From contig NC_060235.2 in NCBI RefSeq assembly GCF_021155775.2, positions 37,798,607 to 37,862,606 on the forward strand: DNA of 64,000 nucleotides. Reading direction: 5' to 3'. Below the pieces are notes generated by a model, which was not told the DNA's origin, searched no databases, and saw only the letters and a list, made by a program, of their open reading frames with translations. The position numbers were made by a program, and so were the translations under genes. Below are positions 25,061-39,935 of the stretch, piece after piece; the stretch's first letter is position 1, and each line of letters opens with the position of its first letter. Origin of the DNA: Neodiprion pinetum (taxonomy: Eukaryota; Arthropoda; Insecta; Hymenoptera; Diprionidae).

Positions 25061-27753
25061 CGCGCCGGTTTTAAAAAGTATCAGGGAACCCATCGCGAAG
25101 GGATTACTTCGCGCAATTCCGTTACAACGTCTGTTTTGCGAGGGTATAATTTTATTGACTTTCGCGAACTGAATATAACACAACAACGGTCGTTTTACTT
25201 CCGCAATGTTTTACTTAAACTTATCTTTTTCTTTCCTTCTTTCTTTCCTTTTTTCATCCCTCCAGCCACATCTTCGGAAAAAAAAAAAAAAAAAAATCAA
25301 CCCCTGAAATAATAAGGGAAGGTAAAAAGAAGGCGAAAAATCTTTTTAGGATAAAATATCCCGACAGACTACTGACTTTTTCTTTCGTTTTCTGCTCCAA
25401 ACTCCGTCGACTATACATAATGTATGTAACTCGGGTGGAAGGCGTATAACGCGAAACGAAAATTCATAGAACATCGCAGGATATAACGCTATATGATATT
25501 ATATTTATCCGCAGAGTTGAAAAAATACCTCACAAAATTCAAAAGCAATTATACATTTTTCTCGTCGTTTTTTCCTCTTGCAATCAAACAGAGAAAACAA
25601 ACAAAAGTTGTTTTGTTCATCCTCCTCTCGTTCCTTTTCCCCTTGTTTTTCTTCGAACGAACCGTATTAACGTAACGCAACGAAATTGAACCTTCTCGCA
25701 TTTTTATTACGAGCTCCTTTTCTCCGGCTCTGAGGGAGATTTTTTCTAATGTTTTTTTTTTTCCTTGTTTTATTTTCAAATCTTGCAATTTCCGTTCACC
25801 AGCCGAGTCTGTTTTTGCCTTGCACGTTTTAACGAATATTTCCTCTTTATTTCTTGTCCTTACCTTTCCTTACCTTTCCTTCCGCTTCTTCGCACCGCCA
25901 ATTAACCACTCGGTTGTTTAATTACCAAGCCAAAAGTTACGATATGGAAGTTACACAGTTTTAATTATCGGAAGCAGCCCCCGAAAAACTTTTCCAATAT
26001 TTCTTCCCGTCGCCAGTTTTACGACCCTGGGATGCATAAAAAGTCTGTTTCTCCTTTTTGCTTTTCGTTTTTTATTTCTCTCTCAGTTACACGTATACGT
26101 ACATCTGTCAAATACGAAAATTGGCGGTGAGAGTGTAGCGGAAAATGATAAAAAAATCTTTGAAATTTTCAAACTCATTAACACCGTCTTTGCTCATTTG
26201 TTTACTTCTTTATTTTACAACGATGTTGTGATTTCTGTTCACAAATTATGCGTGATCTTCTTGTAAATACGAGTATCGGGCATTGAAATTGGCTGCTACG
26301 CGGCTAGTCGATCAAACGGGTCGTCTCGGGAGGAAAATTCGAATTCGAATTCCATTCGAAGGACAATTCGGATCAGTATTAGGCGATACTAGAACAGGAA
26401 ATTCAATCCCGATACCCGGAATGGGTGCGATTAGAGCACTCGCTTCGCGTCGGGGGAAAAAAAAAAAATTGCATGCAAGGTACATCGAGGCACGTGCGGA
26501 ATTCCAATTGTACAATTGTACGCGAGGTGAGTTTTTATCGAGGAATTATGAGGAAACGAGAGGAGGTAGTGGAAAAAATAGGAACATTTCTGCAAATAGT
26601 TGAAATTTATTTTCTCAACGAAGCGATTAATTAAGCTTTATTATAATGCAAGAGTTCAGGTCGCTTACCATGCGAATTAGATCGAGAGCCGACGGTCGAA
26701 CTTCAAGAACATAAAACGAAAGAAATTTTCACCCTAAAAGAAAGTTCGCACCTCTCGCGATACTTTTTATTCAAAAAATTGGCAATTTTTCCCCGCCCTC
26801 TGCACGTGTCGGTTAAACAATTATCAGCACGTTTTCGCATAAGATCCGTTACTTTTCAAAAATTGAACCTGTTATTATCGTGGAATCTAGGAAAATTGTG
26901 AGAAGTGAAAAAAGAAAAAAAAAAAAATAAACTTTGTTACTACGAGATTTGACCAAGATGTTATTTACAATCTACCGCAATTAAGACGCGACGAAAATGA
27001 AGTAAAATTTAATTCTCGCGTAATTTTCCCGCTTCGTGTATTTTTTTTTTTTCTTAATTTGTAAAATTCCCGCGAACGCGACCGTTTTCTCAGACGTTGG
27101 TGGAAAAATTTTCCTTAAACCTCGAGCGCATCGACGAATCGGAATGAAAAGCCGCGAGTGTCGGCTGTGCGGTTGGCGTGCGACGCGCTACTGAAGCCTG
27201 TATCGCGTTTCCCCAAGTTCATCGTGCGCATGTTCATTCGGAAGTGGACAGAGAGACCGACACGTCTGACTGCCAGACATGCCGACGCACCTACAGGGAC
27301 GTGCATGCACACATACCAGGAGCGTGAGAATTCCGCGCTTCGTCGCATCGCCGGCGTCGAATTCGAAGGACAAGTTTTCAACTCTCAAAGTCAAAGACGT
27401 GCGTCGCGATTTTCGAATTACAATAAATTACGCTCGATTGTGGGCGATCTTTTCTGAAGTAAAAAAAGAAAAACAAAACAAAATAAATATTCTCCATTTT
27501 TTCACTAGAATTTTAGTTACTTAAACGGCTTCTCTCCCCGAACTTAATTCTGTCGGTGAAAACCGACAGCTGAAACGAGTTTCACGAAGTTTGAAAGCTT
27601 TCATTTCCGTCATCGCGATTACTTTTCAACTCTGAGAGAGAAACTGATTTCTTTTTTTTGTTTTTTGTTCCACTGAAATAATCCACAACGCGTGTCTTTC
27701 TATTCTTAAGAGAAGGCTCCGGGTGCCCTGGTCAGTTTCAACGTTGACGTACC

Positions 27754-27756
<3 letters not shown>

Positions 27757-27790
<34 letters not shown>
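27757..27790. repeat. (AT)n microsatellite
   Basis: About 17 AT units. Confidence 0.93.
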
Positions 27791-27793
<3 letters not shown>

Positions 27794-27935
27794 CAAATAG
27801 CTAAGTCTACGTATCTCAAACGCAAAAAGGGCTTGACAGCCCCATTCTATATTCACATTTCTGAAGAAAAACACTCCAATGCGTTTTTATTTCAGGCTGA
27901 AATAAAGAAATGGCACGGACTCTACGAATTTGCTA

Positions 27936-28320
27936 CACTGAGAAAAATTTCATTTGTTACGGTAACTAGAAAAATTCAGTAAAACAGGTATCCTTTAAAA
28001 AAACTGTTTTGAATATCGTTGGAATTAGAAAAAACGAGGTACGCCCAACTATTTTGCGCTATTGTCGATCCTTTTTTGGTTATTGCAACGCTAAATCAAT
28101 GTCTGAGGTTTACTCTACTTTTTTAGTTAAACAAGGCTTCAACGTCAATTTATCGTCGCACAAGCATTGAATTTTCGCAACAGTTGCAAGAAAATATAGC
28201 AACAGTGATCGTAATGAGAAAGAATAGCAACGGATACTAGACTTTCCGGTAACGGCTAGAAAACTAATTTTCATTTTCTACCTAGAACTATAATTTTGGA
28301 AATAAAAATTTCTCTCAGTG
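27936..28320 (+). mobile_element. CACTGAG MITE copy 8 (intact ends, TA flanks)
   Basis: The termini CACTGAGAAAAATTTCAT and TTTCTCTCAGTG are both perfect and are flanked by TA at 27934-27935 and 28321-28322. About 50 bases of the hairpin region are deleted near the right end. Confidence 0.87.
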
Positions 28321-28845
28321 TATCGCGATTTTGTAGAATCCGTACCATTTCTTTATTTCTGCGTCAAACGAAAACCTGTTCTAATGTTTTTGTTCAGAAT
28401 TGTGTATAGAATAGGACTGGTGAGCCCGTTTTCGCGTTTCAGAAACGTGGACTTATTGTTAAACATTTTCGATGCGCGGAAGATAGCAGATTTTATTGAA
28501 CTCACCTTTTTTATTTAGGGGTCCGCGATGATTCGTCGGAATTAGAGAAGGGGAATAATAATATCGGTATAACCTGTAAAGTAGGTCGGTCGTGGAAATT
28601 AAAAAGGGGAAGGTCTGACCTCGGTCGAATTCCTGTCGGAGAGATGCGTTAATTGCCTGTACTTTACTTCTATGCCTATGACAGAACCGCTCTGTTTCTC
28701 TCCCAGACGAAAGTGTAACGAGAAACTCTGCGAACCACGACGAAGGTGCCCTAAAATTCGTCGGAACAAACTCGGCTGTCCGTCGATTCCGTTGATTTGT
28801 TTTCCTTGTTAATTATCCGGAAAGTGCGCAGTGGAAGAGTAAAAT

Positions 28846-29250
28846 ATAAGAAATTTTCAGTTCCGGTTACCCTCAGTCCTTAACTTATACTTTAATTTCT
28901 TACCACAATCGAAAAATATAGTTCCAGGTATAAAATGAAAATTAGTTTTATAGCTGTTACCGGAAAGTCTAGTATCCGTTTCTGTTCTTTCTCGTTACGA
29001 TCGCTGTTGCGAAAATTTAACGCTTGTGCAACGATAAATTGACGTTAAAGCCTTATTTAACTAAAAAAGCAGAGTAAACCGAAGAAACTGATTTTGCGTT
29101 TCAATAACCAAAAAAGGATCGACGATAGCGCAAAATGTTTACGCGTACCTCGTTTTTCGCAATTCCAACAATATTCAAACAGTTTTTTCAACGATACCTG
29201 TCTTACTGAATCTTTCTAGTTACTGTAACAACTGAAATTTTTTCTCAGTG
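28846..29250 (-). mobile_element. CACTGAG MITE copy 9
   Basis: An inverted copy whose left terminus is eroded. The right terminus TTTCTCAGTG is followed by TA. It lies only about 530 bases from copy 8 in the opposite orientation. Confidence 0.8.
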
Positions 29251-32200
29251 TATGAAAAAAAATACTTCAGATCGACGGAAGTTTTTTTTTCTCTCTCTTT
29301 TCAATCGTGCATTAATATTCCAAAATTCATTACTAGCTTAAAAGACGATTGAAAGCTTTAAATAGAATATTCAATTCTAATGAGGCAATCGGAGGAGAAA
29401 ATCGGGTAGTGTATTTTTGGAATTTTGAATATTATCGGCAGCGTGACATCGAGAACGGAAGTGTCTTCGGTTCGATTTTCACCTCCCCTGCAGTTGAGTG
29501 CGAAATACGGTAATTTGTGCAGAGTTTTCGAGGGTGAATTTATGAGCCGTTTGTTAGCCGATATTACCCGGGACACAGTGTAGGTATAGTCGTGAATTTA
29601 TTCGACGGAAGGACACGGACGGCTAAACGGCGAGATGAAATTCTCGCATCCCACATTCATCACGTTGAAAATATTTTCATAGATCGTCCCGTCTCGCGTG
29701 CAGCATCGCCAACTCGACGTTCCTCGAATATCAAATCCCCTGGCAAACGACACGACTGCCGGGTGACGGATATTCGTCAACCGGATCATCACGGAATGCC
29801 GAGAACACTTCGACGATGCTCGAGGCCGGCGAAGGGATTTCGGGATAATCGCCTAAACAAACGCAAAGTTAAACTAGGAAGGTCCTGTCGCCTATCTTCA
29901 TCCTCTCACTTAAAGTACCGACGACGTACATCCGGTCTTATCATCTCAAGTTGCGTCGATCAGCTGCTGACGTTTCGGAAAGACGGAGGCAGCTTGGAAA
30001 TCGAATAAGTTATTCCGAATCGTTAACGTCGCTTTTCACTGATTTTTATCGATTTCCATCCTTTCGTGTAACTTGCACTGATTGCAAACCGCAAACCTGA
30101 TTCTCAACGATTTTCGGATAGGACTGAATTGCAAGATATCATTGGAAATCGATACGGAAATCAACGAAAGGACACGATCAGACGGAACTCGGGAGAATTT
30201 AGATGAAATCACATGAAACCATTCGAGGTTTACGGTTTTTATGATTTCTTCAACCTTGTCGTGTATAATTTCAAAGGATCCTCAACGATTCCAGCTTTTT
30301 ATTCACCAGGCGCCTCGTTTTTTTTTTTTGTCAAGAAAATTCGAGTCATTCGAGTTCCTGGGATTTAAAATCTTTCTCTGACCTTGTAAATTTACTATTT
30401 CCTTTGATAAATGGTCGCTCGGTTGCGGGACGAGGCTAAAACGTGATAAGGTTTGCAGGCTGAGAAAGCCGAGCCCAGATTTTGGAAACTCCCAAGAGTT
30501 TCGATTCTCTTTGAAATCTGATCGGGAAGGGTTACGCTTTGAAATTCGATAGAGCAATCCTTTTTTCACATCTCGAAATGAGATGGTACGGTGGAGATTT
30601 TTAACATCTCTTGAAAATCTCGAGAGTACTTAGCTAAGGGCGGAAATTTTCTCTGCAACGAGTAAAAATTTTACGCGAAACCCTGAGCCTTTAAAAAAAA
30701 TCCCGCAGGCGTAATCCTCGATGAAAGGACTCTTCGAGTACCTTGAATTGTGAACGCAGACTCTGTCTGAGATGATACCAGGTGAAATCGGAGACGAGTC
30801 TGACTTCGTCTTCTCAGGGCGTTCCTTACATTCTTAAGAAAAAAGCCCCTCATGCCTCTGCGGAATATGTACCATAGAACTCGAAAATCCTGGCGTGTCC
30901 TGTTCGGTTTCGGAATGTCTTGCCATTCTCTCCTCTATCCGAAACTGATCCAACCTTGTTACGATAAGTCTAAGTTATAAGAATACGTGAGACGGTGAAA
31001 CCATTTTTATTTTACCTGGTTCCGGAAAAGCTCTCGCGCGAATATTCAATGAAATATGTTTTTCTTTTTTTTTCGTTCAGGCCAGAGTAAAAACACATGG
31101 ATTCTTTTTTCACGATTCAAAGAGCGTTTTCTCCTTTCCTCGTTTTTATTTTTCCTTCCTCCTTTTCCCGCCGTTAATTGTTGTTCAATTTTGCCCCGTT
31201 CCTCGTTTCCATTCCACCGAGTCATAATTATCTTTGACAACGATCCAATTTCATCCTGCAGCGTGAATAAATCAAGGCTCGGTCGTCGTTTCGAATTTAC
31301 GCATCGAGCTTTCCGCTGTCACGTCACAACGATATTGCTAAATAGGCAGACGTCTCAAATGCTCGTCCCAATCGGTTTACATGATATAATCTACACATAA
31401 ATACGAATCAGAAATATTCTTCCGTTTCGCTTTTAATCGCGTTTACGATAAAAATGTATAGAAAAAATATCTCGCGAGAAATCCGGTGACAAAAAGAAAA
31501 AAACAATAAAAATTTATCCTTCCGCGTTGATTAATTACGCACTCTTTCGCGTGTTGTTTTCGTTGTTCTTCTTCTTCTTCTTTTTCTTCAGCTTCTTTTT
31601 TCGTTGTACACACCGCGAAAAGAGAAGAAATAAAGTTTGTCTCACCGCGCGCGTCGATTTGTCACCTTTATCGCGTACCTACAACAGATAACGTTCCGCG
31701 AATATACGAAAGCCGTGTAAGTACGAAGTGAGCGGATTCGGCAGCGGTAAAAAAAACGTTACGATCAGACTCGGCGAAAGGTTGGATTTGGCCGCGTGTT
31801 ACGAGGTGTTAGTACAACTCGAAAGAGAGAATGTTGCGTTGTTCCGTTCCCGTATAGGTGATAGGAAACGATACATTTCCGGTCCTCACCTCACCCGCGG
31901 TAATGGGGAAGGCGATAGGATCCTTCGTTCCCTGCAGGATTCCTCTCTTACCTCAAGGATAATAACCCGAAGATTTCGCATCGTGAAAAATAATGATTCG
32001 GCACGTCCAGAAATTCCCGACGTAATTTCGTCGAATTAACTTTTATACTTTTTTGACTCGACACTCCACGTTACGAATCTTGATGGAAAATTATTAATCA
32101 CGCTTCGTTATTCTTGTCCGAGGATTTTTTTTTTGACCCGTGAAAATCGTCTTCGGCACAAATTATTCCGTTCCTCCTTCTCCTTGACATTTTTTCACCT

Positions 32201-34041
32201 TTCGGATCCCCGGCGTATTTCGTTTTGCCACATGTACGGAATATCGCCTGATTATCGCGTTCGTTTTTAGCATCGATGTTGATTTTGACATTTGAGCGAT
32301 CGCCGAAGGGTGCCGATGAGGAGCTGATTTTTAATGCGATGAATAAATCACAGCGGAAAAAAAAACCCGCGCGTTCCAATTATTATCCTTGATTGTCAGA
32401 ATTGCTGCAATATACCTGATTCGACCTATCACTTAAATTATCGGTATTTACAATTTCCCGAGAATTAATGCCATGGGTACACATGTACGTATAAATGTAT
32501 TTGCCCAATTTATCGATGAAGGCCCTGCGAATCAATATCGTGTACTGAGCTCAGAGCTTGGAGCTTTTTCCGGCCGGTTTTATCGCCGAAATCAATTATT
32601 CCACCTGTACGTAATGTCGAACCGAACTTGGTTATTTGTGGGGAAAAGTTTTCGCCGCAAACGAGGCCAAGCATAAAACTATACTCGTTCGTTTTCGCAA
32701 CTCTTCGTGTCCATATTGTTCAACACTAACTACAGGAGTAATTTCTGTGATCATTATTCCTTGCAATTAGGCACCCATTTATCACGTAGCCCTGACGCAT
32801 AGCTAGCCGGTTCAAAGCAATTATAAAAGCTACGATACAATGTGAAATGATAACAAGATGAAACGAATGATAGAGAAGAATATTGAATTAATTACTGTCT
32901 GAGGCAAAGAAACAAATTCGCTTGGCTTCATTCAAGCGATGAAAATCTTCGAAAATTCATTCCTCGTGTAAATTTGAATTGTTTCAAAATTGTTGAAATT
33001 TAAAACTTTTTTTTCTTAGTACCAATTCGAAAATTGAATGGATGAAAGATACCCCTAAAAATTACCAGCAGAGATCGGTTTTTTTTTACGATTTCTCGAC
33101 AACGACGTAAGTCAGAGCGTTTTTTTTTTTTGGTTGGTACTACAAGACATCGCAGAATGAAGAGGATCGGTTCATAAATACACCTCGAGTACTTTCCCCG
33201 TAAATGCAGATGGAAATAGGAGAAATATGAAGAGAGCGTCTTGCGTTCGGCAAATATTATTCCTAACATGGTTTCAAAATCCGTGTGTAAGCCTTCTCGG
33301 TGTAAGCCTCTGTGTGTGTGTATAGTAAAAACGATTCAATCCTTTGCAAATATCGTCAGCGACCGGGAATGCTTCGTAAACAATTTATGCGTCCGACGTG
33401 CTTTGCATCCGCGGTAAATTAATCAGAACGCCTTCAGGGCTTACCGGACGAACTTCGGGGGCGTAATCTTTGACCTAGCGTTGAAAAGCTCGACTGGTCC
33501 ACAGAGTCGGAGGGTTAGCCGGAAAATAGAAGCACGCGTTACCCTTCGTCAAAAGGATCTTACCGTCGCCAGACGCGACCGACACAAAGGATGCCGTGTT
33601 AATGGTTTTCCCATTTCTTCTACCTTCTCAGTTTCTTTCGCATTCTTACCCCGTCAACGTACTGCAGCCGTTTTTCAATCCTCGAGTTTCTAAAAACCGC
33701 AAACCCGCTTCGCTTAGGTTCTATTTTCAAGTTTCGTCCTATTCTCGTCGCAGTTTCTCTCCGAGCAATAAGATGTGCTAAGAAAATTGAAAATAATTCC
33801 ATCCAAAGCGCAGTCTTGAAAATATCTCGAAATTTCACTGATCCCTTTCTCTAATAATTAATGCGTGTGTAAGTGAAAATTTTACTTACCGGATATCTGG
33901 ATAAAAATGTCCGTGATGCATGGTCTTGGATTTTGATGTTGAAAAGGAGCGTAAGTTACGACTGTTGAAATTTTTACCAAGACCTTGTATAGAGGATAAT
34001 TATGTAGCGCTTGGTTGGAAGTGTGAATAAAAAAACCCCCG

Positions 34042-34044
<3 letters not shown>

Positions 34045-34074
<30 letters not shown>
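34045..34074. repeat. Poly-A run
   Basis: Thirty consecutive A. No target duplication or reverse-transcribed copy is obvious upstream. Confidence 0.93.
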
Positions 34075-34075
<1 letters not shown>

Positions 34076-34270
34076 AGGTAATTGGCACGATTCTGCAAAA
34101 GAAAGTAGGTACGCAGTGCAAAGAAGAAACGAGGCGGTGAAATGCGTTTATAATGCAACCGGCGGAAAGATCTCGGCGAAGCGCCTGCAGCTGTTACGGT
34201 AGAATTTCATTATGAGAACGTCGTCGCTTCTGTCAACTCTGGCCCATGGAGAGTGGGTAGGTACGCGGTT

Positions 34271-34274
<4 letters not shown>

Positions 34275-34302
<28 letters not shown>
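34275..34302. repeat. (GA)n microsatellite
   Basis: A pure GA run of 28 bases inside a GC-richer stretch. Confidence 0.92.
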
Positions 34303-34305
<3 letters not shown>

Positions 34306-37300
34306 TGCAGGCGTGCGAACGAACCTTACATGTATCCGGACGGCTGGGTGGAACATCGCAAGCTGTGCTTTCGGGTACCGGTGAGACGGTAGATTGGAGT
34401 TTCACTTTAACGAATGTCTTCCGCGCTAAATCAATTTCATGCAGAATGGTAATTAACGCTATCCGAGGTAGAGCAGGGCCGGGGCGAAAGAAAGGGAACT
34501 TGATTGCGCGGAGTCTACTGATATCAGGGGAGTGTATAATAACCGCGAACAATTCGCCCGGAGCCAATTTCGTAGGTCAACTTCATCCCTCAACGCTGAT
34601 TGGATCCAGAGATCATTTCGCGCTATTCTTTCTCACAGTATCTGTGAATGAGCGTGAAATAGAAAAAGAAGAAGAGATGTGAAAAGAGGGAGGGGGGGAT
34701 CACCGATGGTACAAACTCGCCTAACTTCTATCCTAACCGCGCGTTAGCGTTTTCTCAATTTCCCGAAACTTTGTTCCCTGAACATCTTTTACGGACCCGG
34801 TTGACGATAATCGATTCGAATCAACTTCCCGTCTCACTCGGCGTCTGTATATTTGGATTTTCAGCGTCGATTCCCGCGACGCTAAGTCCAACAAAAAATC
34901 CCCACGAGTCGGTTATAACTTCGCTCGGTCAGCCCGGCAAGTCTTGTACCGCACAAGTTGGCTGTATAAGGTAGAAGCAAATGTCTCCCTGGGGCTGTTC
35001 CAAATGTCACCCCATCCGTTCGTCTCTCCCAAGGGTGGGGGGCGAAAGCTACGCAATCCTAGGAAGACCGGCTTCAATGTTTCACGTGACATTCGCGTTT
35101 GCCCGGCTGAGTAACTCCCTTTCCATGTACTTCAATTTACATCCCCCACGGTTTCCATCCCCCTCCTTTACTCGCCGGGTAAGCAAACAATCACGAATCC
35201 TGACCCAAAGGTACCTATTCGATGTACTTTGCGCGTCCTATATGGATTCATTTGCACACGCCCCTTTGCTCAAACTTTCCTCCCAAACAACGACAACTAA
35301 TTTCAACCAAAGGTTATTGACCATCCTTTTTGCAAACCTTCCGCAACTTCGCGCTCACTGATGTCTTTGACCATTTTTCAAAATTCTTTTTCCACACGAC
35401 AAAAACCGCCAAAAACGTTCACAATTTTCATTCAAGAGAAGTGTAAGAGAGCAAAGTGTGACGAACCAAAAGTTTAGAAATATTTCCCTAAAGCCAAATT
35501 AGTTACATATTGCTAGGAACAAACCCCCGTTATAGATGATAACTAATTTTAAACACCGAGTTTTAATCGTCTCATTGCATTAACATTACGTTATTATACT
35601 CATACATTTCAGCTGCAAAATCCAGATCGCTTGTCTGATTCCAGTGAATAATACCTCGATTTATTCATAAATGAATTCTGTTCCAATCAAATCGTCTGAC
35701 AAAAAGTTAGTTTCGGGATTTCAATACTATAATATTCGATCATTTTTATATACGATTTATTTTTTCGTCTCTTTCTTACGTAATTTTATCAAATTTAATT
35801 CGATCAGTAGCTCGAGTTGCACTTCTCGAACTCTTGAATATTCTCTCGCGTTTTTGTTCCTCCAGATTTTCGTCCTGCCCGTATGTTCCGTACAGCCTTA
35901 TATAACCTGGCGTCTAACCGCAATCAGACCATAATTCAATCAAAGCCACAAGAAGATTAGACTCCACCCTGACTCTTGAGTAAATCCAGCGAAAACCGTT
36001 GGCCGTCGCGCATTTCCTCCGAGGTCTCGATTAGGCTGAATATTTGGTATCGACCTGGTATAAATGTAACGTAAATCCTGAGTGAATATACCCAAGGATC
36101 GTTATTACGCCGTCTCTCGGTTGTCGAGGTGGGCATAAAAAGCGAAAAAGTTGGCAGATTTCACGCCAACCGGGTGAAACGTTATTGTCACGGGTAGGAA
36201 TGACGTCTGTTAAACTGTCATTTCACTCCTCGACAAGTTGAAAAGCTTGCTTCGTACTCCACGGTTCCTCGTATATTGCACGGATAAAGAGTTCCGTTTT
36301 ACGCTTTGACGACTCGCTTTGAATTTTTTCCCTGTCATGCATCCGTTTTCGCGGTTAAAAAACCTAAAGCCAATTATAAGGGTACCGATATGTCGTGGAA
36401 ACGGATTATTACACGAGGCAAACATCGATTTTCTCCTCGAGTACACCACAAATACCGACTGTTTCGGAAATTTCGTTCTTCGCGTTTGCTGCTTTATATA
36501 CATGAAAAGACGCACTTTACTCACAATCAATTGACGACAAGGACATAATCGTTAGCTCGTAGGTCCATTCTTCGGGAAAACCAGCTGCCGGTTGTCGTAA
36601 AGTTGAAGGTAGAACTTAGCTGGTACAATGTGACTTTGCAAAGCACTGTTCCTCTTAGAAACCGTGCCACTTTAGCCTGAGTTTCGAAATCTGCGAAAAA
36701 CAAAAACTTGTCGGTAGATGAAAAACGCAATGTCATTATTTTCGAACCAACTCACGACCAGCGAAGAATGAATGGTGAAAAAAGCGCCTCATTCAAATGG
36801 AAGTGGCACGTCTTCCGAAGACATCGGTACTTCGGGCAACCTCAGGAAGTAGGTGATGCAACCTGAGAACCAAATTCCGACTCCGTGCCACCGAAGCTAC
36901 AGACCTAGACGCCGTGTAAACGGCGAAGGAAGAGGGTCCATCTTAGAAGCTCCTCTTTGATCGTGATCAAAGACGCAATAACAATCCTTGCTGCTGTCGT
37001 TACCCACATGTCCCTGGGGCTTGCCTAAACCCGAGTCACTAAAACAGGATACATTAAATCGCGGGTATAGGCGAGGCTGTCTGTGCTTGAGAGGCTGTTC
37101 GACAGCTACTGGATAATGCAGGGATTGACATAATTACTGCCAGAGTTTGCTCAATGATTGCCCTGCCGCGTTAGGAGCATCGCTAATTCGACGAATCCTT
37201 GCCTTGATTACCTCAGACGGGGATGAAAGTATGACACGTCAATTTTCGTTAAACGCCAACGGGATGCAGATACTGGAAAGGGCAGTTCCGAAGGTCCTTT

Positions 37301-38947
37301 ATTATTGTTCTTGGACTATCGTTTCCGCGCTTGATCGTTTTTAGCCCTCGAGGAAACCACGGAGGGAAAAACTTGTAAAATAATGCATAACGTAGCCGGA
37401 TGGCGATATTCGTTTTTCCACCCCCTACGTTGGCAGAAACTTTCGGCCACATTCGTCTCGCTCCTGTAACGGGGTCAGGGTTCCCGTAAATAAATAGTGG
37501 CCCTGTATTTTGGCTGGTTCTTACGTCACTCGTTACTCGACCCTGGCCATTGCTGGCATCGATCGCCCCTAAATCATTTATTCCTCGTTCCCGTCTTCGG
37601 ACGACTCCTAGACGAATTTCTAACGGAGAATATCGACAAATAAAAATTCACCTTCTCGTCCAGCGATTTTCGCGACTGACCTAAATCAACAAGTGATAGG
37701 AATCTACAGCGACAGGCTGCCAATAAGTAGGGACAAGATTGAGAGACCCGCGTGTGCGCCAAGATGAATAACCGCGATCTGCTTTCTCGGCGACAAATAT
37801 TGTCTCCTCAATACGCGGAGATTTCGAAATTCCTCGAGAGATTGACCTCGCTCAGTCTGACCTTATTGACGGAATATTGTCTCTCACTGTTTGCACGCTC
37901 GAAGCAATCTTCTGCGGAGAATTCGAATTCGAATACCTTGAGATCTCTCCTTCCCTTTTCCACTGTTCCACTTCGCCTCGATGAAGATGCAGTATTCAAC
38001 TTCAAACAGCCGCCCGTTCACCAATTCAAACTTCGAACCAAATCGCGACTCACAAACGGGACTATGTGAGAAGAAATCTCGAAAGTGGAAGTGGATTCCT
38101 GAATTTCAACCCTACGTGCACGCAATTAATATTTATACAACCGAATCATTCATTCCACGGGTGAACAAAAAAAAAATTCTTCTTATAAATTTCTATCGAG
38201 ATAAGTAAATTTCGATCTTGTACATCGAATAATAACCAAAACCTTTATTTATTACTTATAAATTACGTTTTTGTCGTTTTTACGTTGATGTACAAGTCTC
38301 GAAGTTTTTGGTTGATAGCTAATATGAGTGCCTATTCGGAAGAAAAATGAAAATGTTTTCACCAAGATGCGATGGACTTTATCGTTATTAACATTATCAG
38401 ATGCATTATTAATAATGAGAGCGTGATGGGAGATTACGTTTGGGGTTTGATACGAGAAAGTCCATACGAAAATAGAAGAAGTACGAAAAATATTCATTTT
38501 TAAACTTTGTTCATCAATTCTTTTACATTTTTAGTTTATTATTAATTATTGCTTTCGAATAAAAGTGATTTAAATGCAAAACTGAAGTTTGCTTGGTTGT
38601 TGTTTGCAATTGATGTTTGAGAAACTAGGCAATTTTTCTTAAAATCCAAAATATCCTTCTGGTTTCTACGAAAACAAACTTTATTAAATAAAACAGTTTT
38701 TTCATTCATCAGTTACGTAGAAGAAATCAAAATTCGACATCGACAACCCAGGCTCAAAATTCGTGTTTACCGGCTTTAATCGTGCGGAAAAAATCAAACT
38801 CTTTACAGAAAAGTTATTTTCTCCCGAGGCCCAATTAGCTCGAGCGTAATATGACACGGAGATTAACGACCGATCTATTCTTCCGTATGATATTAGGTAG
38901 CGAATATTAATCGGCCAAACTTTCACTTCGCATGAGATATCAAAGTA

Positions 38948-39332
38948 CACTGAGAAAAATTCATTAAAACGGGTATCGTGGAAAAAATCTGTTTGAATAT
39001 CGTTGGAATTGTGAACCATTTTGCGCTATCGTCGATCCTTTTTCGTTAATTGCAACGCAAAATCAGTCTGTTCGGTTTACTCTACTTTTTTAGTTAAACA
39101 AGGCTTCAACGTCAATTTATCGTTGCGCAAGCGTTAAATTTTCGCAACAGTTGGAAGAAAATATAGCAACAGTGATCGTAATGAGAAAGAATACGAACGG
39201 ATACTAAACTTTCCGGTAACAGCTACAAAGCTAATTTTCAATTCGTACCTAGAACAATATTTTTCGATTGTGGTAAAAAATGAAAACAGTTAAGGACTGA
39301 CCGGTAACCGGAACTTGAAATTTCTCTCAGTG
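38948..39332 (+). mobile_element. CACTGAG MITE copy 10 (intact ends, TA flanks)
   Basis: CACTGAGAAAAATTC at the left and TTTCTCTCAGTG at the right are flanked by TA on both sides. Small internal deletions are present. Confidence 0.87.
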
Positions 39333-39935
39333 TAGATGACGACGACAGGGACCTTCGGGGGTCCTAAAAAATTTACCGAAATTTCATATACCAGCTGTCA
39401 GCGACGGTCCCTGACAAACGAAGCATTTAATCCGACATGTGGGTACTCGCATCTTCCGACCACCTGCTCTCCACTCATATTGCACACAGGGAGCTTGAAT
39501 TGCGATCCCCTTCGGCTGTTTTCCGCCTCGCGGTATAATAAGTTTCGACCTACGCACATCCGGGTTCCGCACACGGCAGGATTCATGTTATAACCTGTAT
39601 CATGACTCGCAAACCTGCAGAATAGTCGCGAAATTGACGGCGCAGTGCTGTGGCTGCTGAAAGAGGAAAGAGAGGAGAACGAAGGAAGGAACGAGGTAAC
39701 CAGGAAGGAAAACATCAGGGTTTTGTGCCAAGGAAAAATAGCCTGAGATGTTCTCCTTCGACGCTTGCATTTGGTAACCATTGTACGAATCGACAAAAAA
39801 CTGTAAGCAATCTTCAAGAGTGTTAATAATTGTAACAGTGCTGACGAACGCGATGAAATACCGTGTCTACTATAGGCTAAGAAATTAGAAACGGATAAAA
39901 AATACCACAGTTTAACCGTCTCGAATCTTCCCATA

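Larger units (their letters stand above)
29251..38947. other. Long non-coding stretch with GC-richer patches
   Basis: ORFs up to 156 codons (for example 29592-30008 and 34212-34682) lack recognisable domains. They contain simple repeats or basic, arginine-rich reading frames typical of chance ORFs. GC-richer patches at 29.6-30.0, 34.2-35.2 and 36.5-37.3 kb might hold UTR exons. No gene can be supported. Confidence 0.45.

Noticed and set aside
29592..30008. 138-codon plus ORF, arginine- and serine-rich
   Set aside because: No known domain, low-complexity basic composition, opposite strand also open; probably chance in a GC-richer patch.
33444..33473. Possible 30-base cassette exon on the minus strand (VKDYAPEVRP) with CCG-GTAAGC donor
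   Set aside because: Too short and isolated, with a weak acceptor.
34212..34682. 156-codon plus ORF
   Set aside because: Contains a (GA)n run read as Arg-Glu repeats; an overlapping minus ORF is equally long; no domain seen.
36527..36699. Possible terminal exon on the minus strand after TTTTTCGCAG, reading DFETQAKVARFLRG to a stop
   Set aside because: The acceptor is good, but the 53 residues match nothing known and no partner exon was found.
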